Under the pieces are notes generated by a model. That model was not told the origin of the DNA. It searched no databases and worked only from the letters and a program-made list of their open reading frames with translations. From Apiotrichum sp. Y4204 (taxonomy: Eukaryota > Basidiomycota > Tremellomycetes > Trichosporonales > Trichosporonaceae), in assembly GCA_025531455.1 (NCBI GenBank), contig JAMYHL010000087.1:88459-152458 (forward strand): a stretch of DNA of 64,000 bases. The letters are read 5' to 3'. Below are positions 32,882-43,907 of this stretch, one piece after another. The position numbers and the translations under genes are program-made. Numbering within the stretch: the first letter of the stretch is position 1; each line of letters opens with the position of its first letter.

Positions 32882-35800
32882 CCGCAATCCCGCGATGTCA
32901 AAGCAGATCGCGCAGCGGAAGTCTACCCGCTGCCCGACCGCCTCGAGGCGCACGGCCGATTCCTGACGTGATACACAATAATGTCCAGTACAGTACATGA
33001 TTCTGAGATCTCACCACTGACATCCACATGGCGGCGCGCAGCCGCAGCCGCAGTTGGCATATCGCAGCCCGCAGGGCGCAGCGCGAATGTACGCAGCGTA
33101 CCGCGTGTGTCGCGTCGCGTATCGCGTGATATGGCGGTCCGTGGGCGCGTGAGCGAGACTCAGCCAAGCTTCTACCGGTTCCAGCTCTGGCTTCCTCGGT
33201 CCTGGATATCCTGGACCTGGGGCCCAGATCTCGACCACACCGTACGCTGCGAGCAGAAGCCATGGCGGGATACACGATGTAGATGAAAGTAATACCCTTA
33301 CTTGTACTTGGGCCTTGATCGCGTGCAAGAGAATGCGACCAGGCAAGAGATGATCGTGTGTTGCACGACCGCGGTCGGTGTCGCGCACCACGCGTTTCAA
33401 CTCCAGTGGCAGTAGGTACAGTACCAGTTCCCTTCACATCCTATCTTCGTGCGCATCCCTCCAATTTCCTCAATTTCCCAGGTCGGTGCACACGTGCACA
33501 TACATGGCCAGTTCCCAGGCATAGTTATAGATAGCCCACAGCGAGGTTCCGCGACGTGGGAGATACCTGGATCAGATCTCCCAATGCGTGGCTCCGCAGC
33601 GTCAGGATCAACTGGGGCCTGCTCGGTGTGCTGGGGGTGCCGTGGCGTGAGGATTGTGAGGAATGTGTACAGGACCCCACGTACTGCACACCGCAGCAGA
33701 GCCGCCATGTGGGGTCTATATTCAGCGTCCTGGCGTGAGCTGCTGTGGTAAGTCTGTGGCTCAGTATCAATGGCAGTGGCAGCCGAAAGGGTAAATTCAT
33801 GGTCTAAATGTGGTCAGCCATGGCCAGGCGACAGTCCAGGCGGTGACACGTTCGCCAGCCGACGACGTATAACGTACAGTCTTGCAAAATGGGAGAATGA
33901 CAGTGAATACGTGCAGCGCGCGCCATTTGGATGCTGGAGCAGAGTCCATACTAGTGCGCTATGCGGGAGCGTCTGGCTGATCATAGCTGATGATGGGCGG
34001 CTAGTGCAGTCTGGAACCTGGGGGGCTGTCCGGCCCCCGTCCATGCCGCCCACAAACAAAGATCAGCAACGCGGGAATCATGGAATCACTGGATCGCTGG
34101 ATCAGCAGGGGCAGAGCAGGGGGGAAACTCCGATCTACGGTCTCTGATCTCTGATCGTGATCGCCACATTTGGGCAGCGCGTGTATGCGGATTGTGGGAT
34201 TCTCAGCGCTGCCGTGGGAACACCCCAATTAACCGATGGACGGTCGGATATCGGGATGCAGATGCTGCCCACTGATCCACTGACGCAAGTGCTCGCCATT
34301 GTTTTCTGTCTGCCCCGTGGAGAAGGCACTGCCGCCATGCAATAACACGTCCCAATGTTCCTGGCGCGGACGGTTTGTCATACATTACACGAGATCGGGA
34401 GGTGATGCATGCATACGAGGAGCCAGGGGGCCACAGGGAATGAGGCGGTTAGGGTGCATGTTCCGCTCGATGATGATGCTTTGCGGCAACGGCATAGTCT
34501 GCATTCAACAGCCGAGCCTCCGCCCAGGCCGGGAAATAGCTATATAGGGATACCTAGCAGGATAATAGGGATAATAGAACTAGTTCAAAAGGAGCATAAC
34601 AGAGCAAGCATGACAATAACCGAATTTTCAGCTTGTATTCCTGTGAGACTGATTCTCTGGAATTTCATGTGGCGGTGCAGAAAGATCATTAGGCCGAGGT
34701 ATTAGAAGCCATCTGAAGGACAAACTAGGGGTGGATAAACACCGACGATTCCGCTTCGATCCACTATTCAGGTTCGAGACTCTCAGGGTCCTTGAGGGGG
34801 TTAAAAATACCTCGCCCAGCACGCCCAGCCGGACGCCCAGCTCGGCGCTTCCGCCGTCCCGGGCCATCCCCGGGCCTCAGATGCCATGCCGCTGGAGATC
34901 TCAGATTGGCCCATTGTGACCCCACCCAACGCCCTGGGGCCGGACCGGGGAATTCAGCAGGCACCAGACCCGAGCCTCTCTCGCCCAGTCTGTTCATTAA
35001 GCAACTCTGGCGCCCGCCGCCTGCCGCCTGTCGTGGCCGTGCGCGGTTGGGCCCCGTTGCACCGTTGGGCGCTGGACGCTGCGTATCCAGGCCCCGCTGG
35101 TCATCTGCCAATTGAGAAGGTTGTGGGCTCCATCGCATTATTTATATCTCCTTCTTCTCCTGGGCATTCCGCGCCGCTCCCGCTCATCCAGAAGACCAGA
35201 GGGTGGAGCTGACGCATCATAGATGCCTTGTTCGGGTCGGGCGCACCACACCAGGTGCTATATTTACATGCGCTATGCGCTGATCGCAAGTACTTCATCG
35301 GGCCTGGAGACTCCCGAGATGTGGAGCTGGAGAGTGTTGGTACCCATAAAGACTGCACAGGGAGCACAATATCGCACAATAAGCGGTTCCACAGGGAGAG
35401 GACCAGTACGAGATTAGAATTTTCTGGCGTTCAGGCTATTATGGTATCATGGTATGCACGCTAATTCTCCTACGGCCTGTCTCCAGAGCTCCAGTATGCA
35501 GGAGTTCCAGTATGTTGATGTGCATCATTTTCGGATTTCGCCTCCGATTACCGCTGGCTGCTGGTGCGTCAGAGAAAAGATCGATCCGTCCTGGATACCC
35601 AGCTGCCAGCTGTTGGTTCGGTGCTTTGCCATGGTTGGGTTGTCTAAAGTAATTTGTATATATGTATACCCATATGCCGTTATTTGTAGCTGGCCGGTAT
35701 TGGGCGCGCGAGGAGACAGACCGCGGCGGTCAAGCCTTGATCGCCAAAAAAGCCCAATTTAAACCATTTTACCCCGCTGGATCTTCGAAAAAGGCAGTCG

Positions 35801-37244
35801 GCCAGCGAGGCACTACACACACCCCCTTTTGCCCCTTTCCCTTTCCCTTTTTTCCCCTCTGTTGGGCCAGCCAGGGTTTGGATCTGTATACCCAGAGAGC
35901 ACTATTGACTACACACAAGGACATACAGCACCGAGCTGCAGAGACCAAAGGTCCACCAAAGGTTGGCAGGACGCGCACTCACTGCACCCCCTCTTGTATT
36001 CCTCTGTACTCGTGCCCACTACATGCACGCACGCCACCAGGCTGCCAGTTTTCCAGCTTTCCAGTAGTCTTCCATCAGGACCCATCTCTGCGCCATCATC
36101 ACGCATCACGCATCGACATTGTGAGACAGGACCAGCGGAGAACCGAGACAGCGAGAAACAAGCTCTTGTGCTGCCTGCATAGCAAATATACGCAAATACC
36201 GCCTTAACGCGTGGTACACCCAGCTTGTGCGCTGCGGACTTTTTTGGCTCATCCTCTGCGCTCAGACCTTGCAGGCTGGCGAGAGCCTTGCTTGACCTGG
36301 GCTCATTCCTTTTGGTCGTCACATTGCGTATTTCCTCCTTCCTCCATCCTCACCCGCCCCGCCCCCGCCCCGCAGTATCGCAGTTTCTAGTCTCTGCCGT
36401 TCCCCCCCCTTCTGCCCCTCGGCCATCCCTCCTTTCCTCCTTCCCTCCCTCCCTGTCCCGCCCTACAACCCTCCCTCCCCCGCGCCGCGTGCATACACCC
36501 AGTAGCTGCAGCCAACACAGACAAATCCACCCACCCACCTCAGCACCTGCACTCTGCACTCTGCATTCTGCGCACTCTACACCCCACAACCCCCCTTCTC
36601 GCCTCTCCTCTCCGCCCCTCCTGGCTCGCGGATTCCACTCACTCTACTCTGTCTGTGTGCACACAATCTACTTGCCAATTGCAATTGCACCACACACAAG
36701 GCCATCGGGTTAATGGTCGCCATCATCATTTGCTTTCTTCACCACCACTCTTGCTCATCTTGACACCACCCACCAGAAAGGCAGGCCTATTCGCAGCCTG
36801 TTTTCATCAACACCACCACCACACTCGCTCTCACACCCCGCGCACGCACGCACGCGCATCGGCACCGCGATCACCCTCCGGTTGTCCCTTCCCCTCATCG
36901 ACCGCCGACACCCCAGTCCCAACCCCGCGAGCACCGGCCCCGCCGCCGTCCCCTTCCCCATCCCCGCCTCCCCGTCGCATCGAGCCCGCTCGCCCACCCG
37001 CCGCTTTTCGGCCCACTCGCCGTCGGCATCCACACCCAACGCACCGCCTGGACCGATAGTCCTGTTCTCGGTGCACACAGGTGGCGCCCCCGCCACCTCG
37101 CCCTCCGCGTCGCCCGTATCCCAGCGTCGTCGAGGCGAGCAGGCCCGCGCGGCGTTGCCGTCGCGGCACGCCGCCCGCCCTCCGCCGGCAACGGCCCCCG
37201 TCTCTCCATCGGCGACCGATCGCCAGTGTGATCGCGTCCATGCG

Positions 37245-39719
37245 ATGAAGAAGGGACGCTTACCCTCACAGAGTAGTCCGCCGAGTCCATGGCGATGGGC
37301 CATCGGAGGGCCCATTACCGACTTTGGCGAGGATGGTATCGATGCAGGCCCGTCGCGGCCATCGTCCCCCGCCGCGTACGCGGCTGGACCGCTCGCGGAC
37401 GAGGACGCCTGCATGGAATGCGCCGCCACAACACGCCGCCGGCGGCGGTCCTCACAGTCGAGCCAGGAGGCGTCAGCATCTTTGATAGAGTGCTCGGAAC
37501 TTGAGAAGCTCTCCGACTCACTTCAGCCTCGACAATCACCACCACATCTTCCACCACCACTACCACCCCCGCTAACACGCACATCCCATCCCCCATCCCG
37601 CCGGCGACGGTGGGCCGCCGCCGCCGCCACGTTGTTACTCGCGGCAACGGCGCCATTCGCAGCCGCGGGGCCAATTTCCCCGATGTCAACACCCACGCCG
37701 GCATCGGTCGCGGCATCCACAAACAACATCCCCCCCACCCCCACAGCGGCACCACTCGTGCCCCGACGACTCGAACCCGATCCGAATTACGTCTATCCAA
37801 CATCCTTCCCTTCCATTTCCCCTATTACCGTTCCGGAGAAAATCCTCCCCCTGTATCTCACCCAGGCGGACGACGGCCAGTGGTATCACGTCCCGAACGC
37901 CTGGTGGATGTATGGCCGCGCAGTTGTGAGTATCAAAGTTGACGCGACCCTAACCGCCCAGGAGCGTCGAGACGATCCGCCCCCCACGCCGATGACGGCG
38001 ACTCCGGTTTCACAGTATCACGTTGTCTCGGTCCTTCCGCGGGGATGGGGTGTGGTAACCAACCGTGGCAACCTTTACCAGACCTCCTTCATTGTCACCG
38101 CAGCTGTCATCCTCGCGGTTGCCATTGTGGCGGGCAGCATTTTCATCACCATCCAGCGGCGCAAGGTTGCCAGGCGGAAACGGAGGCACAATGCGCGCAT
38201 GCGGCGCAAGGCGCTCGCTGCGGTTGGTCTGACAGAGGATGAAGTGCGCCACGCAGGTTCAGATACGGAACGCGTTTTTAAAGAACGTCTCGAAGAGTTT
38301 GAGCGGCAACACCAGGCGAAACGGCGCGCAAAGCATAAGAACCACCAGGCCATGTTTGTGCGCACAAAGGTGCGCGTATGGCACAAGGGAATGCGCAAGC
38401 GCAGGGGCGCGGCGAATGTGGAGGATGAGAAGGCGGTCACGAGTTACTCGTCGGCGCATGTCCTTGGCGGGCGACCAGCATCTCCAGCATCGTCGTTCAC
38501 CGCCTCACACACGTCAATCGCATCCACGCGGTCGTCGTCAAGGGCCAGCGCATCGTCTCGGCGTTCACGGCCGGGCACGACACCGACACAGGAGCCAGAT
38601 CACAGCAGCGATCAGACCCCGGAAACCCTGGTCAATTCAGACTTGCCCTCGTCGCCAACGAGTTACACCTCCAACTCGCCGTCAAACCCCAACTCGCACC
38701 CGTCGCAGTCACAGCAGTCGCAGCAATCCTCATCGATCCAGGATCCCTCGTCGCCGGAATCGCAGGCGCAATCGGATGCCCCCGAGCCTACACATTATCC
38801 GAACCTTCCGCCCGCGTATCGCCCCGCCTCTGTGCACAGTGCGCGCGGCGAGGCGTCTGGGTCATCACAAACGGTGCCGCGGGGTGTCGCGACTGCTGCC
38901 GAAAAGGTCGCCGCAGCAGGATTCTACCCCGCTCCAACCACCGCAGAAGCCGAGGCGGCACAGGCAGTCGCTCATCGGGCAGATGCCAAGGCGCCTATCA
39001 TTGTGCCGCCAGAGGAAAATGAGCGGCATCACGTTGCGACGGACGATAAGCGGGAGCTCGAACGGCTACGTCTTGGTGGATCAGCGCCGCCGGTGGCCCG
39101 CCATCCAGACGACGCTGGACCGTCTGCGCCGCGCTTCGAGGTCGACGACGCCGGATTTGAGATCCCAGAAGCGATACCAGAGGAGGATCCAAGCACTGTG
39201 GAAACCGGCCCCAGTTCGCAAACCAGTGTCCCTACGGGTATACCGTTGCCACCTGCACCTTTGCGGCTACGCTCTCTACAGATGGGATTCGACAACGTTG
39301 GCGCTGGCTCGGCGCCGATATCGCCTCTTGAATCCCCGACTGCTGTGCCGTCCGCGCCCCCGTTGGATTCCCCGATGGACACGCCCTCTGCGCCCCCTGC
39401 TCCTTCTGCACCCCTGCTGCTTACTGCACCTTCGGCACCACCTCTTCTCGCACCCTCCGCGCCGCCCGCCGAGCCTTCAGCGCCTCCGTCACCTCACCCC
39501 TCGGTACTCTCTGACGACACGCCGTCCCTTCCCGCCCCGTCCGCCCCACCGCTGGACAATGACGACGATGAAACGACTCACGACCAGGACGAGAACGGGG
39601 GCCAGGACGCGCCGACGCCCGAGACGCCCCCGGACGACGGCTCGGACACGGACGCCGGCGACATGCGCGCCAATCTCGGCGTGAGCGGACACCGCTTCCT
39701 CCCGCGCTACGAGCCGTGA
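37245..39719 (+). CDS. Single-pass membrane protein with PPxY and multiple PSAP motifs, about 824 aa
   Basis: The frame is open from 36882 but the first ATG is at 37245; a second ATG is at 37413, and an unseen upstream exon is possible. A hydrophobic stretch after RRRR (WAAAAATLLLAATAPFAAAG) resembles a signal sequence although it lies far from the N-terminus. A lumenal part containing LPLYLTQADDGQWYHVPNAWW precedes a clear membrane helix TSFIVTAAVILAVAIVAGSIFITI (about residues 279-303) and a basic stop (QRRKVARRKRR). The long cytoplasmic tail has a PPAY motif near residue 521 and eight PSAP tetrapeptides from about residue 625 onwards. PPxY binds WW domains of Rsp5/Nedd4 ligases and P[S/T]AP binds the Vps23/TSG101 UEV domain. 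I infer a trafficking adaptor or cargo; I do not recognise a named family. Confidence 0.75.
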   Translation: MKKGRLPSQSSPPSPWRWAIGGPITDFGEDGIDAGPSRPSSPAAYAAGPLADEDACMECAATTRRRRRSSQSSQEASASLIECSELEKLSDSLQPRQSPPHLPPPLPPPLTRTSHPPSRRRRWAAAAATLLLAATAPFAAAGPISPMSTPTPASVAASTNNIPPTPTAAPLVPRRLEPDPNYVYPTSFPSISPITVPEKILPLYLTQADDGQWYHVPNAWWMYGRAVVSIKVDATLTAQERRDDPPPTPMTATPVSQYHVVSVLPRGWGVVTNRGNLYQTSFIVTAAVILAVAIVAGSIFITIQRRKVARRKRRHNARMRRKALAAVGLTEDEVRHAGSDTERVFKERLEEFERQHQAKRRAKHKNHQAMFVRTKVRVWHKGMRKRRGAANVEDEKAVTSYSSAHVLGGRPASPASSFTASHTSIASTRSSSRASASSRRSRPGTTPTQEPDHSSDQTPETLVNSDLPSSPTSYTSNSPSNPNSHPSQSQQSQQSSSIQDPSSPESQAQSDAPEPTHYPNLPPAYRPASVHSARGEASGSSQTVPRGVATAAEKVAAAGFYPAPTTAEAEAAQAVAHRADAKAPIIVPPEENERHHVATDDKRELERLRLGGSAPPVARHPDDAGPSAPRFEVDDAGFEIPEAIPEEDPSTVETGPSSQTSVPTGIPLPPAPLRLRSLQMGFDNVGAGSAPISPLESPTAVPSAPPLDSPMDTPSAPPAPSAPLLLTAPSAPPLLAPSAPPAEPSAPPSPHPSVLSDDTPSLPAPSAPPLDNDDDETTHDQDENGGQDAPTPETPPDDGSDTDAGDMRANLGVSGHRFLPRYEP

Positions 39720-40044
39720 TGAGCGGAGAGGTTCCCGCGCTGCCACTTGATAGTCTTCCTTGGGTTTTCGGCATCATACTGTACTGCGTACCGGTCTTCA
39801 TGAATGTTGCATGTCTTGTTAGCAATGCGTGGCTGTGCTGAGAGTGATAAACACGATGACATGTGGCTGGTGGAGCTCGGCGCTCGGCCGAGTACTGATA
39901 TGACACATGACGTGAGACAGTAAGGAACGGCTGGGTGCCAAGAAAGATAAGGGCCGGGGTGGCGTGTGCAGCGCAATAACAAGGACAAGAACAGCGACAG
40001 GAAGACTTGGCGCGTGCATTCTACAGAGCTACTGTACTCTACTG
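39720..40044. other. Short convergent intergenic region
   Basis: This 325-bp gap separates two convergent stop codons and shows no gene or repeat. Confidence 0.5.
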
Positions 40045-41713
40045 CTAGATATCCGTCCGCTTCTCATACAGCGCCATGTTCGGTCCGTACTTGCGCATCC
40101 GGGCCGCGACGTCCTCGGCGCCCCGGAGCACGCGAAGAATGTTGCCGCCCGCGAGGCCGCCGAGCTCGTGTCGCGTCCATCCGCGGCGGATGAGTTCCGC
40201 AAACTGTTGTTAGTGTTTGCGGTATTCAAGGACGCACGAGGTGGGGATACTTGGACACGTCCTCGAGGCCGGTGGGCACCTGGTGTCAGCATAATAGCGA
40301 GGAAATACTCACAAGCTCAATACCGTCAAAGTCCGAGCCGATGCCCACGCTATCTGTCAGTTTTGTCTTGTTGCGGGACTCACTGCTGCCGGCCCATGTA
40401 TTTCCCGAGATAGTCAATCTCGTCCGCAATGTACTTTACGTCCACGTCGGCGGGGTTGGCCGCGCCAAAACGGGGGTAGAAGCTGGTATCAGCGGAGTTG
40501 ACTGCTGGACGCACTTGACCATGACAACGGCGTCGCGCTTTTTCCTCCCGAGGCCAATGTGGTCGAGGATCTCATCGGGGATATTGCGCGAGATCGGGTT
40601 GAAGTGCCGGGGCACCGAGTGGGAGAACATGACTGGCGCCTTGGAGAGTTTTCTGTTGGGTCAGAGCGGCTTGTGTCAAATACCCACATGGCCTGGAGGG
40701 CGGTCGCGTCCGAGACGTGGCTCAGGTCGATGAGCATGCCGAGGCGATTCATCTCGCGGATGAGCTCGTGCCCGAACGGCCTGGTGTCAGAGATGCCAAG
40801 AGTGGAGGTTCCGTACGAGAGGCCGCCCCACGTCGCGTTCGGCGGGGTCTTGAAGCCGCCAGAATCCGCAAACGCGTTGTTGCAGCTGTGCGTGAGCGTC
40901 GCGTACCGCACCCCGAGGGTGTAGTATTGCCTAAGCACTGGAATCAGAATAGGGAATAACAGCTATCTCACCGCCGAGCGAGTTGCCGAGCTGGTGCGCG
41001 CCCTCGATGCCCATGAAGCTCGCGACCTTGCCGGCCGCGATGGCCGCCTCTGCCTCGTCGGCGGTGCGCACAAACGCGAATACGTCGGGGTACGCGTGCA
41101 TAATGTTGAGGGCGACGTCAATCTGCTCGAGCGTGTCTGCAGTGTCAGTGCTTCGCGTTCCAGTCTTTTAGCACCCACCCCGTACGTGGTGGCTCGGGTT
41201 GAGAAAGTCGGGCCCATCAATCTCGGCGTGGCAGTCGGTGTATCTTGTGTCAGAACAGCACCGCGGGAGTACGTACACGGACCAGAAGAAGCCGCCGAGG
41301 TGGCCCTCCTTGATGCGCGGGATATCGACGTGGCCGGGCTGCTGTGAGCTTGACTCGCGGTATCAGCTCACGAGGTGCTTGCGCATATCAAACTTGGTGA
41401 TGTCGTTGCGCCACCGCTCGCGCACCTGGATAGGCAGGTCGATGTGTCCGTCAATGACCGGCGTCCTGCGATAAGCCTGGATGTAAAGCTACTTCACCCA
41501 CAGCTTGAGATAGTACTGCGCGAGCGCGAGCGGGTCGGACGGCTTCTTCTCGCCGAAGAGGAGCACGCCGATGGTCGCGAGCACGAGGACGATGGGCGCG
41601 ACAATGGTGATTACCCGCCCGCGGCGGCGGGGGGTGTCGTGCGCGCCGTCGTGCGCAGACGCGGCGGGCGCGGCGGGCGGGTCGGATTGAGGGAGGAGGG
41701 GCTGGGTGCTCAT
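40045..41713 (-). CDS. Membrane dipeptidase (peptidase family M19), membrane-anchored, multi-exon
   Basis: The first exon (41713-41502) encodes a cytoplasmic N-terminus, a membrane anchor [19 protein letters not shown] and [12 protein letters not shown]; a donor GTGGGT joins it to [11 protein letters not shown]. Later exons supply [85 protein letters not shown] and a C-terminal GGNILRVL. The zinc ligands of the renal-dipeptidase family are visible: HxD in DGHID, Glu in GIEGAH, and His in DLSHVSD and FSHSV. These enzymes hydrolyse dipeptides, in mammals also leukotriene D4. Only the outer coordinates and the first junction were fixed exactly; five or more small introns lie within. It shares a 293-bp divergent promoter with REX4. 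Confidence 0.92.
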
Positions 41714-42006
41714 CTCTTATACACAGGGATGGACTGTTGGAGAGGAGCTTTGAGGTGGGGATGTTTGGAGATGTCTGAGCTGTGCGCTGCGCCCTTGCAT
41801 CACGCTGCGCGCGCTCCTGCGCGCGCTCCATGTCGCTTGTCGCTTGTCGGATGTGCCCATCCCGCGGTCCTGCCGTCATCGTCATGGGGTCCGGTGGCGA
41901 GCGGAGATTGGGTGCTGTCCGCGGATTAGATTTCGGGCACGACAGTTTTGTTGACACGGATATCGCAGGGTGGCAATCACATCATCTCCACTTCTCCCAC
42001 ACCACA
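41714..42006. promoter_or_regulatory. Divergent promoter between the dipeptidase and REX4 genes
   Basis: The start codons of two opposed genes lie 293 bp apart, so both promoters must fit here or overlap. No clear TATA element is seen. Repeats of gcgctc and tgtcgcttgtcg occur in the middle. Confidence 0.45.
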
Positions 42007-43356
42007 ATGAGCAAAGTAAGTCCCCTTCCTAGGACCTGAACTGACGCCAGCCGAGCAGTAACTGGGAGCAGCTGAAGAAGGTAGGCTGACTCCAATGCAC
42101 AGGTACTAACCGACAGAAACTTCCGGCGCCGACGTCCAATACCGCTGCCAAGCGCGAGCGGCGGAAACGGTTCAACGGGATCACGACGTATGCGCACGAG
42201 CTGCGCGGGTCATGGTGAGCTTGCCGTACTATGTCAAAGCTCACGTCAGCGGAGCACATATCCCGCCGCGGTCGCCGACGCCGGAGAAAGACAGAAATGC
42301 CGAGGTCGTCTTCCTCCCCCCGCCAAGTGACGCGCCGCTCGTGGCCGAGCTCCGGGAGATGGTGGCTGGCAATGCGGTGCTGAACGAGTCGAAGAAAGCG
42401 TAAGCTTGAAGGGTTTCGATGCAAGCTGACCACAGAATTGGTAACTAGTGCGTCATGATCCGATACATGCTCACCTATACTCACTCTCAGCCTCGCGATC
42501 GACTGCGAGATGGTCGGTTTGGGCCACCTCGGCTCGGAGAGCGCGCTCGCGCGCGTCTCGATCGTCAACTATCACGGGCACATTGTGTACGACACGTTTG
42601 TGCAGCCCCGCGAAAAGGTCACGGACTGGCGCACGTGGGTGTCGGGCGTGAGCGCCGCAGATGTGCAGGGCGCACCGCCATTCGACGAGGTGCAGAAGAA
42701 GGTGGCTGAGCTCGTCGAGGGCCGCGTGCTTATCGGTCACGCTATTGAGAATGACACAAAGGTGGGTAAAAGTAACGTCTCCTCTGCTGACCCGCCAGGC
42801 ACTCCTTCTCTCGCACCCGAATCCGCTCGTGCGCGATACCCAGAAGTGCAAGCAGCTGCGGGAACGCGCAAAGACCAAGCGCCCCGGTCTGAAGAAGCTC
42901 GTCGAGCTCGAACTCGGGCTGCGTATCCAGGCTGGCTCGCATAGTTCTGTAAGTCGGGAGTCATATCACCACTGACTGTAGATTACCGACGCACGCGCAA
43001 CGATGGCGCTGTACAGGCTGCACAAGACGGAATGGGAGGCGTCCCTGCGCAAGGTCATGGAGGCGTACCGAGAGAAAGCGGGTCTTGCGCCGCTGCAGAA
43101 GGGCAAGCGCAAGCGGAGCAACTCGCAGAGCGAGGCGAGCGAGGCGGATGCGGGGGAGGGCAAAAGGGGGAAGAGCGAAGGCAAGGGCGTCAAGAAGGAG
43201 TTTCCTGGTGGGGGAAGGAAGGGCGTGTCGTCTGGTCTCAGCGTCGTCGTCAAGCGCTTTGGCAAGAAGATCGAGAGCGACCAGCCGCGCCGCCGCGGGC
43301 CGGCGCCGGCCCCGAGCTCGGGGTCCGGGAACTGGTGGGAGGAGGGGGCGGCGTAA
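42007..43356 (+). CDS. REX4: RNA exonuclease 4 (REX4), DEDDh family, 360 aa, 7 exons
   Basis: Exons 42007-42015, 42051-42080, 42117-42214, 42250-42399, 42491-42761, 42799-42948 and 42982-43356 give 360 residues. The exonuclease core starts with LAIDCEMVG (ExoI, Asp and Glu), continues with [12 protein letters not shown] (ExoII), RDTQKCK and [14 protein letters not shown], and ends in [17 protein letters not shown] (ExoIII, His and Asp). This CEMVG-type core is characteristic of REX4/XPMC2 proteins, which trim pre-rRNA in the nucleolus in yeast. The C-terminal tail is Lys/Arg rich ([10 protein letters not shown]), consistent with nucleolar targeting. The first two exons are tiny (9 and 30 nt), so the start would be missed by a simple frame search. 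Confidence 0.93.
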
Positions 43357-43907
43357 CTGATGTGTTATTAGAGTTGGACATGTATGATAGCGTTGGGAGA
43401 CAGCGAGTGCTGTACCACGGTGATGGAGGTGATACCAGACACCGGGAACATGCACTGCATACGATTTAGTGATATCCATGATCTCAGGAGTGTACCACAT
43501 GCATACAACTGGAAATGATCCAGTTCATTGCATCAGAACCATCACTGAGACTTTGGCAGACACGCCACCCCTCTAGCTTGGGGGGCTCGCGACGCGCCAC
43601 CCACAGCAAGATGACACCCGGCATCGATGTTGTTATTGTCACCACATCATCCCGGTCAGCATCTCGCAGCTGGCTGGGCCAATACATATTACTAAAAGTC
43701 TCGAGACGTGATCGCACGCACAAGCACACGGCATTCAGCACCGGCATCGTCCAAGTCCACAGGCAACAAACAACAGTACTGCATACTGTAACGGTGCACG
43801 CGACGCGTCTGATTTTTCGCCCTCGCCGCCGTGACGCCGCCAAGTCAATAACTACATTATACTGCATTCGCACTTTCCACAACACCACATACCACCCCCG
43901 CCACCCC
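43357..43907. other. Intergenic region before the SLD7-like gene
   Basis: No gene is supported. A string CATTATACTGCATTC about 50 bases before 43908 is the most TATA-like element. Confidence 0.45.

Larger units (their letters stand above)
31524..37244. other. Gene-poor region of 5.7 kb
   Basis: No confident gene. From left to right: a minus-strand protein-like stretch (32146-32495, listed separately); an inverted repeat (32243-32267); an AAGACACC repeat followed by 16 A residues (32520-32577); a GCGTCCA[C/G] array (32843-32881); GATC-rich patches at 34085-34165; an AT-richer segment (34540-35700); and a strongly CT-rich tract (36330-36620) leading into the next gene. Frames in this region lack domains and typical splice patterns. 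It is the largest gap in the window and could hold a non-coding RNA, decayed mobile DNA or control sequence; I cannot tell which. Confidence 0.45.

Noticed and set aside
34553..34580. TAGGGATAA strings resembling a homing endonuclease site
   Set aside because: Only half of the I-SceI site is present and no endonuclease or intron is nearby.
38239..39684. 481-codon frame rich in Arg and Thr
   Set aside because: Overlaps the PSAP membrane protein in another frame and shows only low-complexity sequence.
42400..42490. Possible extra mini-exon in REX4 between GTAAGC and CTCTCAG
   Set aside because: Treating the whole stretch as one 91-nt intron gives a continuous [12 protein letters not shown], which matches the family.
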